Positions 44,116-51,929 of a stretch of 54,317 nucleotides of DNA are shown one piece after another. This stretch comes from Mucilaginibacter sp. (GTDB lineage Bacteria > Bacteroidota > Bacteroidia > Sphingobacteriales > Sphingobacteriaceae), in contig JAQBOA010000051.1 of assembly GCA_028288305.1 (NCBI GenBank), forward strand, positions 1 through 54,317, written 5' to 3'. A model generated the notes under the pieces. The model was not told where the DNA came from, searched no databases, and saw only the letters and a program-made list of their open reading frames with translations. The position numbers and the translations under genes are program-made. Position 1 is the stretch's first letter. Each line of letters opens with the position of its first letter.

Positions 44116-44675
44116 TTTTTTGTTATGCTTATAGGGTTTATAATTTATTGCGCTGTTTTGCAATAGTTGTGTTGGTTATTGTTTAACTACGAATAAAGGG
44201 CATAAGTATTAATAAGGGATTAATAATCAATTAATGAAGGCGGGTCTTTCTTTAGATTTATGAAATTCCTTTATTAAATAAAACATTTCGCGCAACTCTG
44301 TTAACTTTTAATGGTGCCTTTTCTTCCTGTTTATTAGTTTTTTATGTAGAAATGATGTTAATCTCTTCAAATCTTCAAAAAATAGTCGGGATTTGCCTCT
44401 GCGGTGCACAAAAAGCTTTTCAGCATGAGTTGGAAAGCTTTCTTTTAACAGGCTTCGCAAACACTGTAGTTATAGGGAGGTTTTTAGCTTACCCGCCTTG
44501 TCCTTGCGAGGCACGAAGCAATCGCATGCTATACAGAGCGGCCAGACAAACTGCTAGGCAATGTCCGCGATAAATTAATCTGTGGCACGGTCCGCAACTG
44601 GTCGAAGTTTAGCCCCGCGTAACTTCGTCTTAAAATTTATTAAGCTTTCAGCTTAAGTAAAAGCCACTTACCCCT
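44116..44675. other. Intergenic region with GH43 promoter and a repeat fragment
   Basis: About 560 bp with no convincing gene. A short open frame at 44352-44573 runs through the repeat at 44500-44573 and has no recognisable features. The GH43 promoter must lie at the left end. Confidence 0.45.
44500..44573. repeat. Truncated copy of a palindromic dispersed repeat
   Basis: Begins TGTCCTTGCGAGGCACGAAG, a form of the widespread TCATTGCGAGGnACGAAGCAATC intergenic element, and runs through CAATCGCATGC to TCCGCGA. A full copy would end with the reverse complement (GATTGCTTCG...); here the sequence changes to ATAAATTAATC after GCGA, so the right arm is lost. Recognition is from general knowledge of such repeats. 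Confidence 0.55.
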
Positions 44676-44948
44676 TCACACCCCCTCCACATAATTAATA
44701 ATAAACTTCGCCACCTGTTCCTGCTCGGTTACGCTCAGTATTTCGCCGTCATATATCCAGTAGCCTTGTTTATCAAATAATATCCGGCCCAGGTAGTCGG
44801 GGTTGGCGTCAAAGGCGGTGTATATTTCATAGCGCAGCACGGGTGTTCCATCTTCCGGGTCGGGAACAATGCGCACCACTTCGTCGGGGCCATTTTTGCG
44901 TTTTACCCATGCTTTCGCCTCACTCATCAGCTCAATATTTTTCATCAT
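44676..44948 (-). CDS. Small cytoplasmic protein, unknown
   Basis: A 90-residue acidic protein (MMKNIELMSEAKAWVKRKNGPDEVVRIVPDPEDG... ending VAKFIINYVEGV) with no signal or membrane helix. Balanced composition and the alternation of strands and one C-terminal helix suggest a folded small domain; I recognise no family. It diverges from imuA; the half-site TACTAAAA lies just upstream of its start (44948-44955), resembling half of the imuA operator, so shared control by the same regulator is possible. Confidence 0.65.
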   Translation of the reverse strand: MMKNIELMSEAKAWVKRKNGPDEVVRIVPDPEDGTPVLRYEIYTAFDANPDYLGRILFDKQGYWIYDGEILSVTEQEQVAKFIINYVEGV

Positions 44949-44992
44949 ACTAAAACAAAGGTGGAAATTATTTTGTAATAATTTATATAAAA

Positions 44993-45012
44993 TGCTAAAA
45001 ATTTTAGTATAA
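44993..45012 (+). promoter_or_regulatory. Palindromic operator of imuAB, shared with dnaE2
   Basis: TGCTAAAAATTTTAGTATAA: half-sites TGCTAA and TTAGTA around a 5-nt centre. Aligned to the box at 48179-48198 it matches in 17 of 20 positions. It lies 25 bp before the imuA ATG. A possible -33 TTG (44973-44975) stands 20 nt before TAAAAATT inside the box, so a bound repressor would cover the promoter. Function as an SOS (LexA-type) box is inferred from the regulated genes. Confidence 0.65.
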
Positions 45013-45037
45013 CTTTATAGCCCGAAATGACGAGTTT

Positions 45038-45769
45038 ATGTCCAATACCAAAAAAGATCTCATCAGCCAGCTGCAAAAGGATATTTTGTTATGGGAGGGC
45101 TTTACTCCGCCTGCGGCGGGTAAGGCCAACGGTTTGGGCCTGGGACCATTGGAGGCCGCATTTCCTAATGGGGTGTTCCCTACCGGTACCATCCACGAGT
45201 TAATTTGCCCTACGCCGGAGACAGCGGCGGCCACCGGTGGTTTTACGGCCGGACTGCTGGCAGCGCTGATGCAGCATGGCGGCGCCTGTTTGTGGATCAG
45301 CACGTCGCGCAGGCTTTTCCCCCCATCGTTGATGGCTTTTGATGTAACGCCAGACCGGATGATATTTATTGATGTGCAGCGCGAGAAGGATGTGCTTTGG
45401 GTCATGGAAGAAGCACTCAAGTGCAAGGGCCTGGCTGCGGTGATCGGCGAGGTGCGGGACATCAGCTTTGCACAGTCGCGCCGTTTACAGCTGGCGGTAG
45501 AGAGCAGCAAGGTAACGGGCTTCCTGCTGCGTAATGATCCGCGTAAACTGGGTACCACCACCTGCGTGGCCCGCTGGCAAATAACGCCGCTGCCAAGCAT
45601 CTTGGAGGATGAGCTGCCGGGAGTAGGTTTCCCACGCTGGCAGGTAGACCTGCTGCGGGTACGTAACGGCAACCCCGGCAGCTGGCAACTGGAATGGACA
45701 AACGGCGGCTTTACGCCGGTAACTGAAACGGCTAAGGTGGTAACATTACCACAAAGAAAGGCGGGATAA
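45038..45769 (+). CDS. imuA: ImuA, RecA/SulA-like accessory factor of the mutasome
   Basis: A 243-residue RecA-fold protein that works with ImuB and DnaE2 in damage-induced mutagenesis. Typical are FPNGVFPTGTIHELICPTPETAAATGGFTAGLLAALMQ, CLWISTSRRLFPPSL, DVLWVMEEALKCKGLAAVIGE and RRLQLAVESSKVTGFLL. A canonical Walker A (GxxxxGKT) is absent; TAAATGGFT stands in its place, as usual for ImuA. Two bp separate it from imuB. GC content is visibly higher than in the upstream genes. An operator lies just upstream. Confidence 0.93.
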   Translation: MSNTKKDLISQLQKDILLWEGFTPPAAGKANGLGLGPLEAAFPNGVFPTGTIHELICPTPETAAATGGFTAGLLAALMQHGGACLWISTSRRLFPPSLMAFDVTPDRMIFIDVQREKDVLWVMEEALKCKGLAAVIGEVRDISFAQSRRLQLAVESSKVTGFLLRNDPRKLGTTTCVARWQITPLPSILEDELPGVGFPRWQVDLLRVRNGNPGSWQLEWTNGGFTPVTETAKVVTLPQRKAG

Positions 45770-45771
45770 GG

Positions 45772-47277
45772 ATGGAAAAGCGTTTTGTTTCATTATGGTT
45801 CCGTCATTTAACGACGGATTGGCTCACGCTCCGGCGACCGGAACTGAAGGCAACGCCTTTTGTTTTTGCTGCGTCTGTGCGTAACCGCATGGTGATCACG
45901 TCGGCTAATATTTTAGCCGAGGCCGGGGGCATAACTGCAGGGATGGCAGCAGCGGATGCCAAAGCCATCGTGCCGGACTTGCAGGTGATAGATGAGATTC
46001 CCGGCCAGGCGGATAAATTACTCAAAGCCCTGGGGGAGTGGTGTATCCGTTATTCGCCCCTAATAGCGGTCGATCTGCCGGGCGGCTTGCTGCTGGATGT
46101 TTCGGGCTGCGCGCATTTGTGGGGCGGTGAACGGGGCTATTTAAACGAGATTGTTACCCGCTTAATAAGTAAAGGCTACGATGTACGGGGTGCCATGGCC
46201 GATACGGTGGGCACTGCCTGGGCCGTTGCCCGGTTTGGGCGGACTAAACCCATTATTGAGCCGGGCAAACAGGTGGATGCCTTGTTGCTCTTACCGCCTG
46301 CGGCGCTCCGTTTGGAAGCGGTTATTTTAGAACGGCTCCAAAAGCTCGGCTTTTATACCATCAAAAGTTTTATAGGTATCGGGCGCACAGCTTTGCGCCG
46401 CCGTTTCGGGCAGGAGTTGCTGCTGCGGCTTGACCAGGCTTTAGGGAACGAGGAGGAGCCGATCCAGCTTTTACAACCGGTGGAACCTTATACAGAGCGG
46501 CTGCCTTGCCTGGAACCTATCCGTACGGCAACAGGTATTGAGATAGCGGTAAAAACACTATTAGAAAAACTTTGCCTGCGTTTACAAGGTGAAGGGATGG
46601 GGGTGCGTACCGCGATTTTAAAAGGCTACCGGGTGGATGGTCATCTGATACAGGCTGCTATCGGCACCAACCGGGCCACGCACCAGGTAAGTCACTTGTT
46701 TAAACTGTTTGAGTTGAAAATACCCACGCTCGAGCCGGCTTTGGGCATTGAGCTGTTTACGCTGGAAGCGCCAAAAGTAGAGGAGGTTGAACCGGAACAG
46801 GAAGTATTATGGTCGCCCGAAGGCTGCGGACTGGAAGATCTAAGTTTAGCCGAGCTGCTGGACAGGCTGGCGAATAAGATTGGCGCAGGCAATATTCACC
46901 GGTACCTGCCGCAGGAACATTACTGGCCCGAGCGATCTATCAAGCCTGCATTGTCGCTTAAAGAAAAGCCCGCTACAAAGTGGCGCACCGGCCGGCCGCG
47001 GCCTTCCCTGTTATTATCCCGGCCCGAACGGATTGAAGTAACTGCCCTGATACCGGATTATCCACCAATGCTGTTTATCTATAAGGATAAGGTCCACCAC
47101 GTGAAAAAAGCAGATGGCCCCGAACGGATTGAGCGCGAATGGTGGCTGGAGCAGGGCGAGCACCGCGATTATTACCAGGTAGAAGACGAAAATGGTCAGC
47201 GCTACTGGCTGTTCAGATCAGGGCATTATGGCGGCGATCATTCCAAACAATGGTTTATTCATGGCTTTTTTGCCTGA
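45772..47277 (+). CDS. imuB: ImuB, inactive Y-family polymerase of the mutasome
   Basis: A 501-residue protein with the Y-family polymerase fold (palm about 1-170, fingers/thumb with helix-hairpin-helix IKSFIGIGRTALRRRFG near 195, little finger about 240-350). The catalytic acids of active Y-family enzymes are not in place: the first motif reads VSLWFRHL and the DE pair is replaced in DVSGCAHLWGG, as expected of ImuB, which acts as a hub, not a polymerase. EQEVLWSP near 343 resembles a clamp-binding QxxL[FW] motif. The C-terminal 140 residues form the ImuB-specific tail. Confidence 0.93.
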   Translation: MEKRFVSLWFRHLTTDWLTLRRPELKATPFVFAASVRNRMVITSANILAEAGGITAGMAAADAKAIVPDLQVIDEIPGQADKLLKALGEWCIRYSPLIAVDLPGGLLLDVSGCAHLWGGERGYLNEIVTRLISKGYDVRGAMADTVGTAWAVARFGRTKPIIEPGKQVDALLLLPPAALRLEAVILERLQKLGFYTIKSFIGIGRTALRRRFGQELLLRLDQALGNEEEPIQLLQPVEPYTERLPCLEPIRTATGIEIAVKTLLEKLCLRLQGEGMGVRTAILKGYRVDGHLIQAAIGTNRATHQVSHLFKLFELKIPTLEPALGIELFTLEAPKVEEVEPEQEVLWSPEGCGLEDLSLAELLDRLANKIGAGNIHRYLPQEHYWPERSIKPALSLKEKPATKWRTGRPRPSLLLSRPERIEVTALIPDYPPMLFIYKDKVHHVKKADGPERIEREWWLEQGEHRDYYQVEDENGQRYWLFRSGHYGGDHSKQWFIHGFFA

Positions 47278-47293
47278 AAAGCACTTAATCCGT

Positions 47294-47758
47294 TTAAAAA
47301 CTCTTCAAGCCGCTTAAATACACTTCCAGTTTGTCTACATTTTGTTTTTGCCCTTCAACCGCCTTGTGAACCTTTACCACCTTTATAAATTGCTCAACAG
47401 TTTCAAAAAGCATATGCCAGTTGATCAGCGTTTGTTCACCCTGCGCTTCAAATTCGACGGTGGCAATAAGGCCCGGAGACGACACATGCTGATAAACGAT
47501 CTTCTTAAATGGAATAACCTCTTTAAATATGCTTTTATTAATATAATCCGTCCCGTCCGGGCCATGCATAACCAAGTGCCATTCTCCGCCCGGTACTACA
47601 TCCATCATATCAATGGTATTGGTGAACCCATTGGGCCCCCACCAGTTAGCAATGTGTTCGGGTTTGGTCCAAACTTCCCAAACCAATTCTATCGGTGCAT
47701 TAATTTTTCTCGATAGGAAGATCTCCCGGTCGCTGGTGTTACTTTTTTTGGTTTCCAT
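47294..47758 (-). CDS. SRPBCC/AHSA1-domain protein
   Basis: A 154-residue cytoplasmic protein of the START/SRPBCC fold, AHSA1 type: FLSRKINAPIELVWEVWTKPEHIANWWGPNGF, GGEWHLVMHGPDGTDY, and a final helix HKAVEGQKQNVDKLEVYLSGL. Proteins of this type bind hydrophobic ligands and are very often encoded next to an ArsR-family regulator. Here the coding regions overlap by 20 bp with the upstream arsR gene, so the two are one transcript. The pair lies inverted between imuB and dnaE2. Ligand unknown. Confidence 0.93.
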   Translation of the reverse strand: METKKSNTSDREIFLSRKINAPIELVWEVWTKPEHIANWWGPNGFTNTIDMMDVVPGGEWHLVMHGPDGTDYINKSIFKEVIPFKKIVYQHVSSPGLIATVEFEAQGEQTLINWHMLFETVEQFIKVVKVHKAVEGQKQNVDKLEVYLSGLKSF

Positions 47759-48080
47759 ACTTTTCTTTTTTTAATTTTTCGATATAGGTTTCCATTGCAT
47801 CCAACTTACTTTCCCAATGCTGCCGGTACTGATCTACCCAAGTGGCAACTTCGCTTAGCTGGTCTAGTTGTGCTTCGCAATACCTGTCCCGGCCCTGCTG
47901 TTTAATGGCGACGAGGCCGCAATCGGTCAGGATCTTAACATGCAGCGATATGGCCTGGCGGGTCATATCAAATTTTTCAGCTATAGAGTTCACATTATGG
48001 GGCTGGGAGGCAATCATGTTGATGATCGCTCTCCTCGTGGGGTCGGCTATTGCCTGGTATACATCGCGTCTGGCTACCAT
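47739..48080 (-). CDS. ArsR-family winged-helix repressor
   Basis: A 113-residue dimeric repressor: VYQAIADPTRRAIINMIASQPHNVNSIAEKFDMTRQAISLHVKILTDCGLVAIKQQGRDRYCEA gives the complete ArsR fold (helices, recognition helix TRQAISLHVKIL, wing QGRDRY). No metal-binding Cys pair is seen, so a non-metal ligand is likely, in line with its SRPBCC partner. The ATG at 48080 is preferred over an in-frame TTG at 48089. Two tandem dyads just upstream are its probable operators. It overlaps the SRPBCC gene by 20 bp. Confidence 0.93.
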   Translation of the reverse strand: MVARRDVYQAIADPTRRAIINMIASQPHNVNSIAEKFDMTRQAISLHVKILTDCGLVAIKQQGRDRYCEAQLDQLSEVATWVDQYRQHWESKLDAMETYIEKLKKEKYGNQKK

Positions 48081-48085
48081 ATTAT

Positions 48086-48127
48086 GCAAGTAAGTGCTTG
48101 CAAATATAAGCGCAAGTATTCACTTGC
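48086..48127 (-). promoter_or_regulatory. Tandem operator dyads of the arsR gene
   Basis: Two copies of GCAAGT-N4-RCTTGC: 48086-48101 (one mismatch) and 48112-48127 (perfect; arms extend to GCGCAAGT/ACTTGCGC, 48110-48129). Centres are 26 bp apart. They lie 6-49 bp upstream of the arsR start, where an autorepressor would bind. Confidence 0.65.
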
Positions 48128-48134
48128 GCAATGC

Positions 48135-48159
48135 TTAATTAAAAATATTTTTTAATTAA
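48135..48159. repeat. Perfect 11-bp AT-only inverted repeat
   Basis: TTAATTAAAAA (48135-48145), spacer TAT, TTTTTAATTAA (48149-48159). Lies between the arsR operators and the dnaE2 box. It could be a terminator for neither gene, as no transcript ends here; a promoter-associated or boundary element is possible. Confidence 0.55.
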
Positions 48160-48178
48160 ATCGAAAAGCATCTACCTT

Positions 48179-48198
48179 TACTAAAAATATTAGTAAAA
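48179..48198 (+). promoter_or_regulatory. Palindromic operator of dnaE2, overlapping its start codon
   Basis: TACTAAAAATATTAGTAAAA; perfect arms TTTACTAA/TTAGTAAA (48177-48184, 48190-48197) around AAATA. Its last base is the A of the dnaE2 ATG. It is nearly identical to the imuA box at 44993-45012. Repressor binding would block transcription start or early elongation. Confidence 0.7.
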
Positions 48199-51100
48199 TG
48201 AGGGCTGGTATAAGGTATGCGGAGTTGCAGGTAACCAGCAATTTTAGTTTTTTGCGCGGCGGTTCTCACCCGGAGGAGTTGGTGGAACAAGCTGTAAAGC
48301 AGGGCTATACTGCCATTGCCATAACCGACCGCAATACGGTAGCGGGTGTGGTGCGTGCCCATCAGGCGGCTAAAGCTATGGGCATCGGCTTTATTCCTGC
48401 CTGCCGCCTTGACCTGCTGGACGGCCCGGGCTTGCTTGCTTATCCCACTGATATTACCGCATGGGGGCGCCTGTGTGCTTTGCTCACTAAGGGCAACCTA
48501 CGTACAGAAAAAGGTAAGTGCGATCTTTATAAACAGGATGTATTTGAACATGCCGGAGGAATTAAATTTATTGTAATACCGCCTGATGTATTAAATACCA
48601 CGTTTGATTTTGATGATTTATTTAAGCAGGATGTAAGTGAATACCGCCAGGCGCTGGGCAATGACCTGTACATAGCTGCCAGCCGTACCTACAATGGTGA
48701 TGATGCCAAGCGGCTTCACCGCTTATCCCAATTACATGTGCCCATGGTGGCTACCAATGATGTGCATTACCATGAGGCCCTGCGCCGCGAACTGCAGGAT
48801 GTGGTTACCTGCGTACGCGAGAAGTGTGTGATCAGCAATGCTGGTTTTAAGCTGCATGCCAACGCCGAACGGCACCTGAAAACCCCTGATGAAATGGAGC
48901 GCTTGTTCCGCCAGTATCCCAATGCTATTTTGCGTACACAGGAGATCGCAGATGCTTGTCAGTTTTCTCTGGATACCTTAAAATACCTCGAACCGGAGTG
49001 GGTAAGCCCCGACGGGCGTACGGCAGATGAGCACCTTGCTGAATATACCTGGGCGGGCGCCAAAGAAATGTTTGGTGAAAGCATTACGGAAAAGATTAGT
49101 GAGCAAATATTGTTTGAACTGGCTTTTTTTAAACGCCGTAAGCTGGCGCCCTATTTTTTGCGGATATATGAATATACCCGAAAGGCGTCAGAATTGGGTA
49201 TCCTGTACCAGGGGCGCGGCTCCGCAGCCAATTGCACTGTTTGCTTTTGCCTGGGGATAACGCCGGTAAATCCCACCAAGTCCCGCTTGCTGTTTTCCCG
49301 CTTTATGTCGGATGCCCGTGATGAATGGCCCGATGTGGATGTTGATTTCGAGCATGAGCGGCGGGAAGAGATCATCCAGTGGATCTATGAAACTTATGGC
49401 CGCGAACATGCCGCCATTGTTGCCACCGTAACGCAGGAACGGCACAAGGGCGCCATCCGGGATGTAGGTAAAGCCATGGGTTTATCCGAAGATACAATCA
49501 AACGTTTATCAGGCGCTATCCGGGATTTCTCGGAAGAAGGCTTTGACCGCCAGTGTATCATTGAGCAGGGATTAAATCCGGATGACCCGCAACTGCATAA
49601 AGTGCTGCAATTAACGGAGCAGCTGATGGGCTTTCCAAGACAGCTGGGGCAGCATACCGGCGGGTTTGTGATCACGCAATGCAAGCTTTCGGATATATGT
49701 CCTGTCATGAATGCCCGTATGGATGACCGTACGCAACTGGAATGGAACAAGGACGATCTGGAGGCGCTGGGGATTTTGAAGGTAGATGTGCTGGCTTTAG
49801 GGATGCTGACCTGCATCCGCAAAGGGTTTGACCTGGCTAAGCAACATCACGGCCTCAACCTCACCCTGGCAAACGTTCCGCAGGATGACCCAGCTGTATA
49901 TGATATGATCTGTCATGCCGATACCCTCGGAGTTTTCCAGATTGAGAGCCGGGCGCAAATGTCCATGCTGCCGCGTTTAAGGCCAAAGGTATTTTATGAT
50001 TTAGTGATTGAAGTGGCTATTGTACGTCCCGGACCTATCCAGGGCGATATGGTGCATCCATATCTTCGGCGCCGTAACGGTGAGGAAGCTGAGGAGTATC
50101 CCTCTGAAGAACTGAGAGAAATTTTACATAGAACCAAAGGCGTACCCCTGTTCCAGGAACAGGCGATGGAAATAGCCATTGTTGCTGCAGGCTTTACCCC
50201 GGCGGAGGCCGATCAGCTGCGCCGGAGCATGGCTACTTTTAAGGCTAAAGGACTGGTAAGCCAATTTCAAAAGAAGCTGGTTGATGGTATGACCGCCAAA
50301 GGGTATACCGAAGAATTTGCCAAACGCATATTTAAGCAACTGGAAGGATTTGGCAGCTACGGTTTCCCGGAAAGCCATGCAACCAGCTTTGCGCATTTGG
50401 TTTATATTTCTTCGTGGCTCAAATGCCATTATCCCGATGTTTTTGCGGTCGCTTTATTAAATAGTCAGCCGATGGGCTTTTACCAGCCGGCACAAATTGT
50501 GATCGATGCAGAAAAGCATGGCGTTGTTATGCGGCCGGTAGATGTGAACCATTCGCTTTGGGATAATACGCTGGAAGAAAGGGCGGGTAAATATTGTGCA
50601 GTACGGTTGGGATTCAGGCAGGTTAAGGGGCTTAATGAAGAAGACATGCGAGTTTTGATCACAGCGCGCGCAATAGGTTATACCAACATCAGCCAGTTAA
50701 GTGATGCAGGGGTACCGCAGGCGGCTATTGAAAAGCTAACCGATGCCGACGCATTCCGCTCCCTGAATCTTGATCGCCGGGAAGCTTTGTGGGAAGTACC
50801 GGCACTCAGCGACAAGCCTATCGGCCTGTTTACCGGCCAGCCATCGGAAAGCGCTCAGGAAATACAGATCAGTTTACCGTTTATGACGCAGGCCGAGCAT
50901 GTAGTGCAGGATTATGCGGCTACCGGTTTATCCCTCAAAGCACACCCCGTAAGTTTTGTACGCGAAAAGCTAAAAATGCTGCATGTAACGGCAACCGCCG
51001 AATTGGCAAAGCTCAAGGACGGCGACCCGGTAAAGGTAGCTGGCATGATAACTGTGCGCCAGCGCCCCGGCACCGCCAAAGGCATTTTATTCATCACGAT

Positions 51101-51392
51101 AGAAGATGAAACGGGTTTTTCCAACCTTGTTGTATGGGAGAAAATGTTTGAAAAGTACCGGAAAGAAATACTGCAAGCCCGATTACTGATGGTTGAGGGC
51201 AAGCTGCAGATAGAAGGCGAAGTGATCCACGTTATTGTCAAACGCTGTTTCAACCTTACTAAATTATTACGCGGTTTAACTCCCGCTGAAGATGAAAATC
51301 TGCCTGTTCTTACTTTATCGCGCAGCGATGAAACAACCCCGCCCGTGCCGGCGCAAAAGGATGTTTTTCATAAAGGAAGGAATTTTAAGTAA
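48198..51392 (+). CDS. dnaE2: Error-prone DNA polymerase III alpha subunit DnaE2 (ImuC)
   Basis: A 1064-residue C-family polymerase that performs translesion synthesis with ImuA and ImuB. It has the PHP domain (about 6-270; YAELQVTSNFSFLRGGSHPEELV, AITDRNTVAGVV), the palm with YQGRGSAANC and the catalytic PDVDVDFEHERREE near 379, GQHTGGFVI, then KVDVLALGMLTCIRKG with the third acid, fingers with VAIVRPGPIQGDMVHPYLRRR and FPESHATSFAHLVYISSWLK, and an OB fold near 940-1030 (VKVAGMITVRQRPGTAKG...FITIEDETG). The long C-terminal tau-binding part of DnaE1 is missing, as in DnaE2. No in-frame start lies between the ATG and the YAEL motif, so the start is firm. GC is higher than in the 1-44 kb part. 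Confidence 0.96.
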   Translation: MRAGIRYAELQVTSNFSFLRGGSHPEELVEQAVKQGYTAIAITDRNTVAGVVRAHQAAKAMGIGFIPACRLDLLDGPGLLAYPTDITAWGRLCALLTKGNLRTEKGKCDLYKQDVFEHAGGIKFIVIPPDVLNTTFDFDDLFKQDVSEYRQALGNDLYIAASRTYNGDDAKRLHRLSQLHVPMVATNDVHYHEALRRELQDVVTCVREKCVISNAGFKLHANAERHLKTPDEMERLFRQYPNAILRTQEIADACQFSLDTLKYLEPEWVSPDGRTADEHLAEYTWAGAKEMFGESITEKISEQILFELAFFKRRKLAPYFLRIYEYTRKASELGILYQGRGSAANCTVCFCLGITPVNPTKSRLLFSRFMSDARDEWPDVDVDFEHERREEIIQWIYETYGREHAAIVATVTQERHKGAIRDVGKAMGLSEDTIKRLSGAIRDFSEEGFDRQCIIEQGLNPDDPQLHKVLQLTEQLMGFPRQLGQHTGGFVITQCKLSDICPVMNARMDDRTQLEWNKDDLEALGILKVDVLALGMLTCIRKGFDLAKQHHGLNLTLANVPQDDPAVYDMICHADTLGVFQIESRAQMSMLPRLRPKVFYDLVIEVAIVRPGPIQGDMVHPYLRRRNGEEAEEYPSEELREILHRTKGVPLFQEQAMEIAIVAAGFTPAEADQLRRSMATFKAKGLVSQFQKKLVDGMTAKGYTEEFAKRIFKQLEGFGSYGFPESHATSFAHLVYISSWLKCHYPDVFAVALLNSQPMGFYQPAQIVIDAEKHGVVMRPVDVNHSLWDNTLEERAGKYCAVRLGFRQVKGLNEEDMRVLITARAIGYTNISQLSDAGVPQAAIEKLTDADAFRSLNLDRREALWEVPALSDKPIGLFTGQPSESAQEIQISLPFMTQAEHVVQDYAATGLSLKAHPVSFVREKLKMLHVTATAELAKLKDGDPVKVAGMITVRQRPGTAKGILFITIEDETGFSNLVVWEKMFEKYRKEILQARLLMVEGKLQIEGEVIHVIVKRCFNLTKLLRGLTPAEDENLPVLTLSRSDETTPPVPAQKDVFHKGRNFK

Positions 51393-51517
51393 AGCCGCAT
51401 CCCATCCAATAATACCGCACACTAAAAACAGTGTTTCAAAACGTGGCATCATAATTGGCTTCTTATTATCTGTAACAATAATGTTATAGTAATATTTATA
51501 TGCAATTACACATACCA

Positions 51518-51856
51518 ATGAAAAAAATCATCTATGTTTCGCTAATAGCGATTATCTCCCTTTTTACTTTTTCTTGTAAAAAGACTAATTCACATGTTGT
51601 AAAGTATACTATTCAGGGCACTGCAAAATCAAATGTTACCTATACCGATCAGAATGGAAATATTCAATCGGTAAGTAATGCTGATGCAAGCTGGACTACA
51701 AGTTTTTCCTCAACCGACAATGGCATGGTGGTTAAGCTTACTGTCATTAGCGTTGACGGCAGTAATGTTGGTGGCAAGATCTTTATTGATGGCAATCAAT
51801 CTGCACAAAGCAATGGAAACGCAAGCAGTATAGCTATTTCAGCTACGCTGCCTTAG
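51518..51856 (+). CDS. Small lipoprotein with MmpS-like beta domain
   Basis: A 112-residue lipoprotein; signal MKKIIYVSLIAIISLFTFSC with lipobox FTFSC. The mature part VVKYTIQGTAKSNVTYTDQNGNIQSV...SWTTSFSS...VKLTVISVDGSNVGGKIFIDGN is an Ig-like beta sandwich as in MmpS-type proteins. The ATG at 51518 is preferred over one 6 codons upstream because it starts the lipoprotein signal. Function unknown. A strong bidirectional terminator follows. Confidence 0.82.
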   Translation: MKKIIYVSLIAIISLFTFSCKKTNSHVVKYTIQGTAKSNVTYTDQNGNIQSVSNADASWTTSFSSTDNGMVVKLTVISVDGSNVGGKIFIDGNQSAQSNGNASSIAISATLP

Positions 51857-51870
51857 ATTCCACTTAATTA

Positions 51871-51913
51871 ATAACAAAAAAAGCTGCTTGTGGAGGGCAG
51901 CTTTTTTTGTTAT
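51871..51913. terminator. Bidirectional terminator between convergent genes
   Basis: Perfect 17-bp arms (51871-51887 and 51897-51913) with core AGCTGC/GCAGCT flanked by A7 and T7, 9-nt loop. It gives a GC stem with a T-run on both strands and serves both the lipoprotein and the OstA-like gene. Confidence 0.92.
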
Positions 51914-51929
51914 TGGCTAGCCAATAACC

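Noticed and set aside
44352..44573. 73-codon plus-strand frame
   Set aside because: Its second half is a translation of the dispersed repeat; no family features or promoter.
45004..45672. 222-codon minus-strand frame
   Set aside because: Antisense to imuA in a GC-richer stretch; Ser/Arg/Pro-rich product without features.
49394..49822. 142-codon minus-strand frame
   Set aside because: Antisense to the dnaE2 polymerase core.
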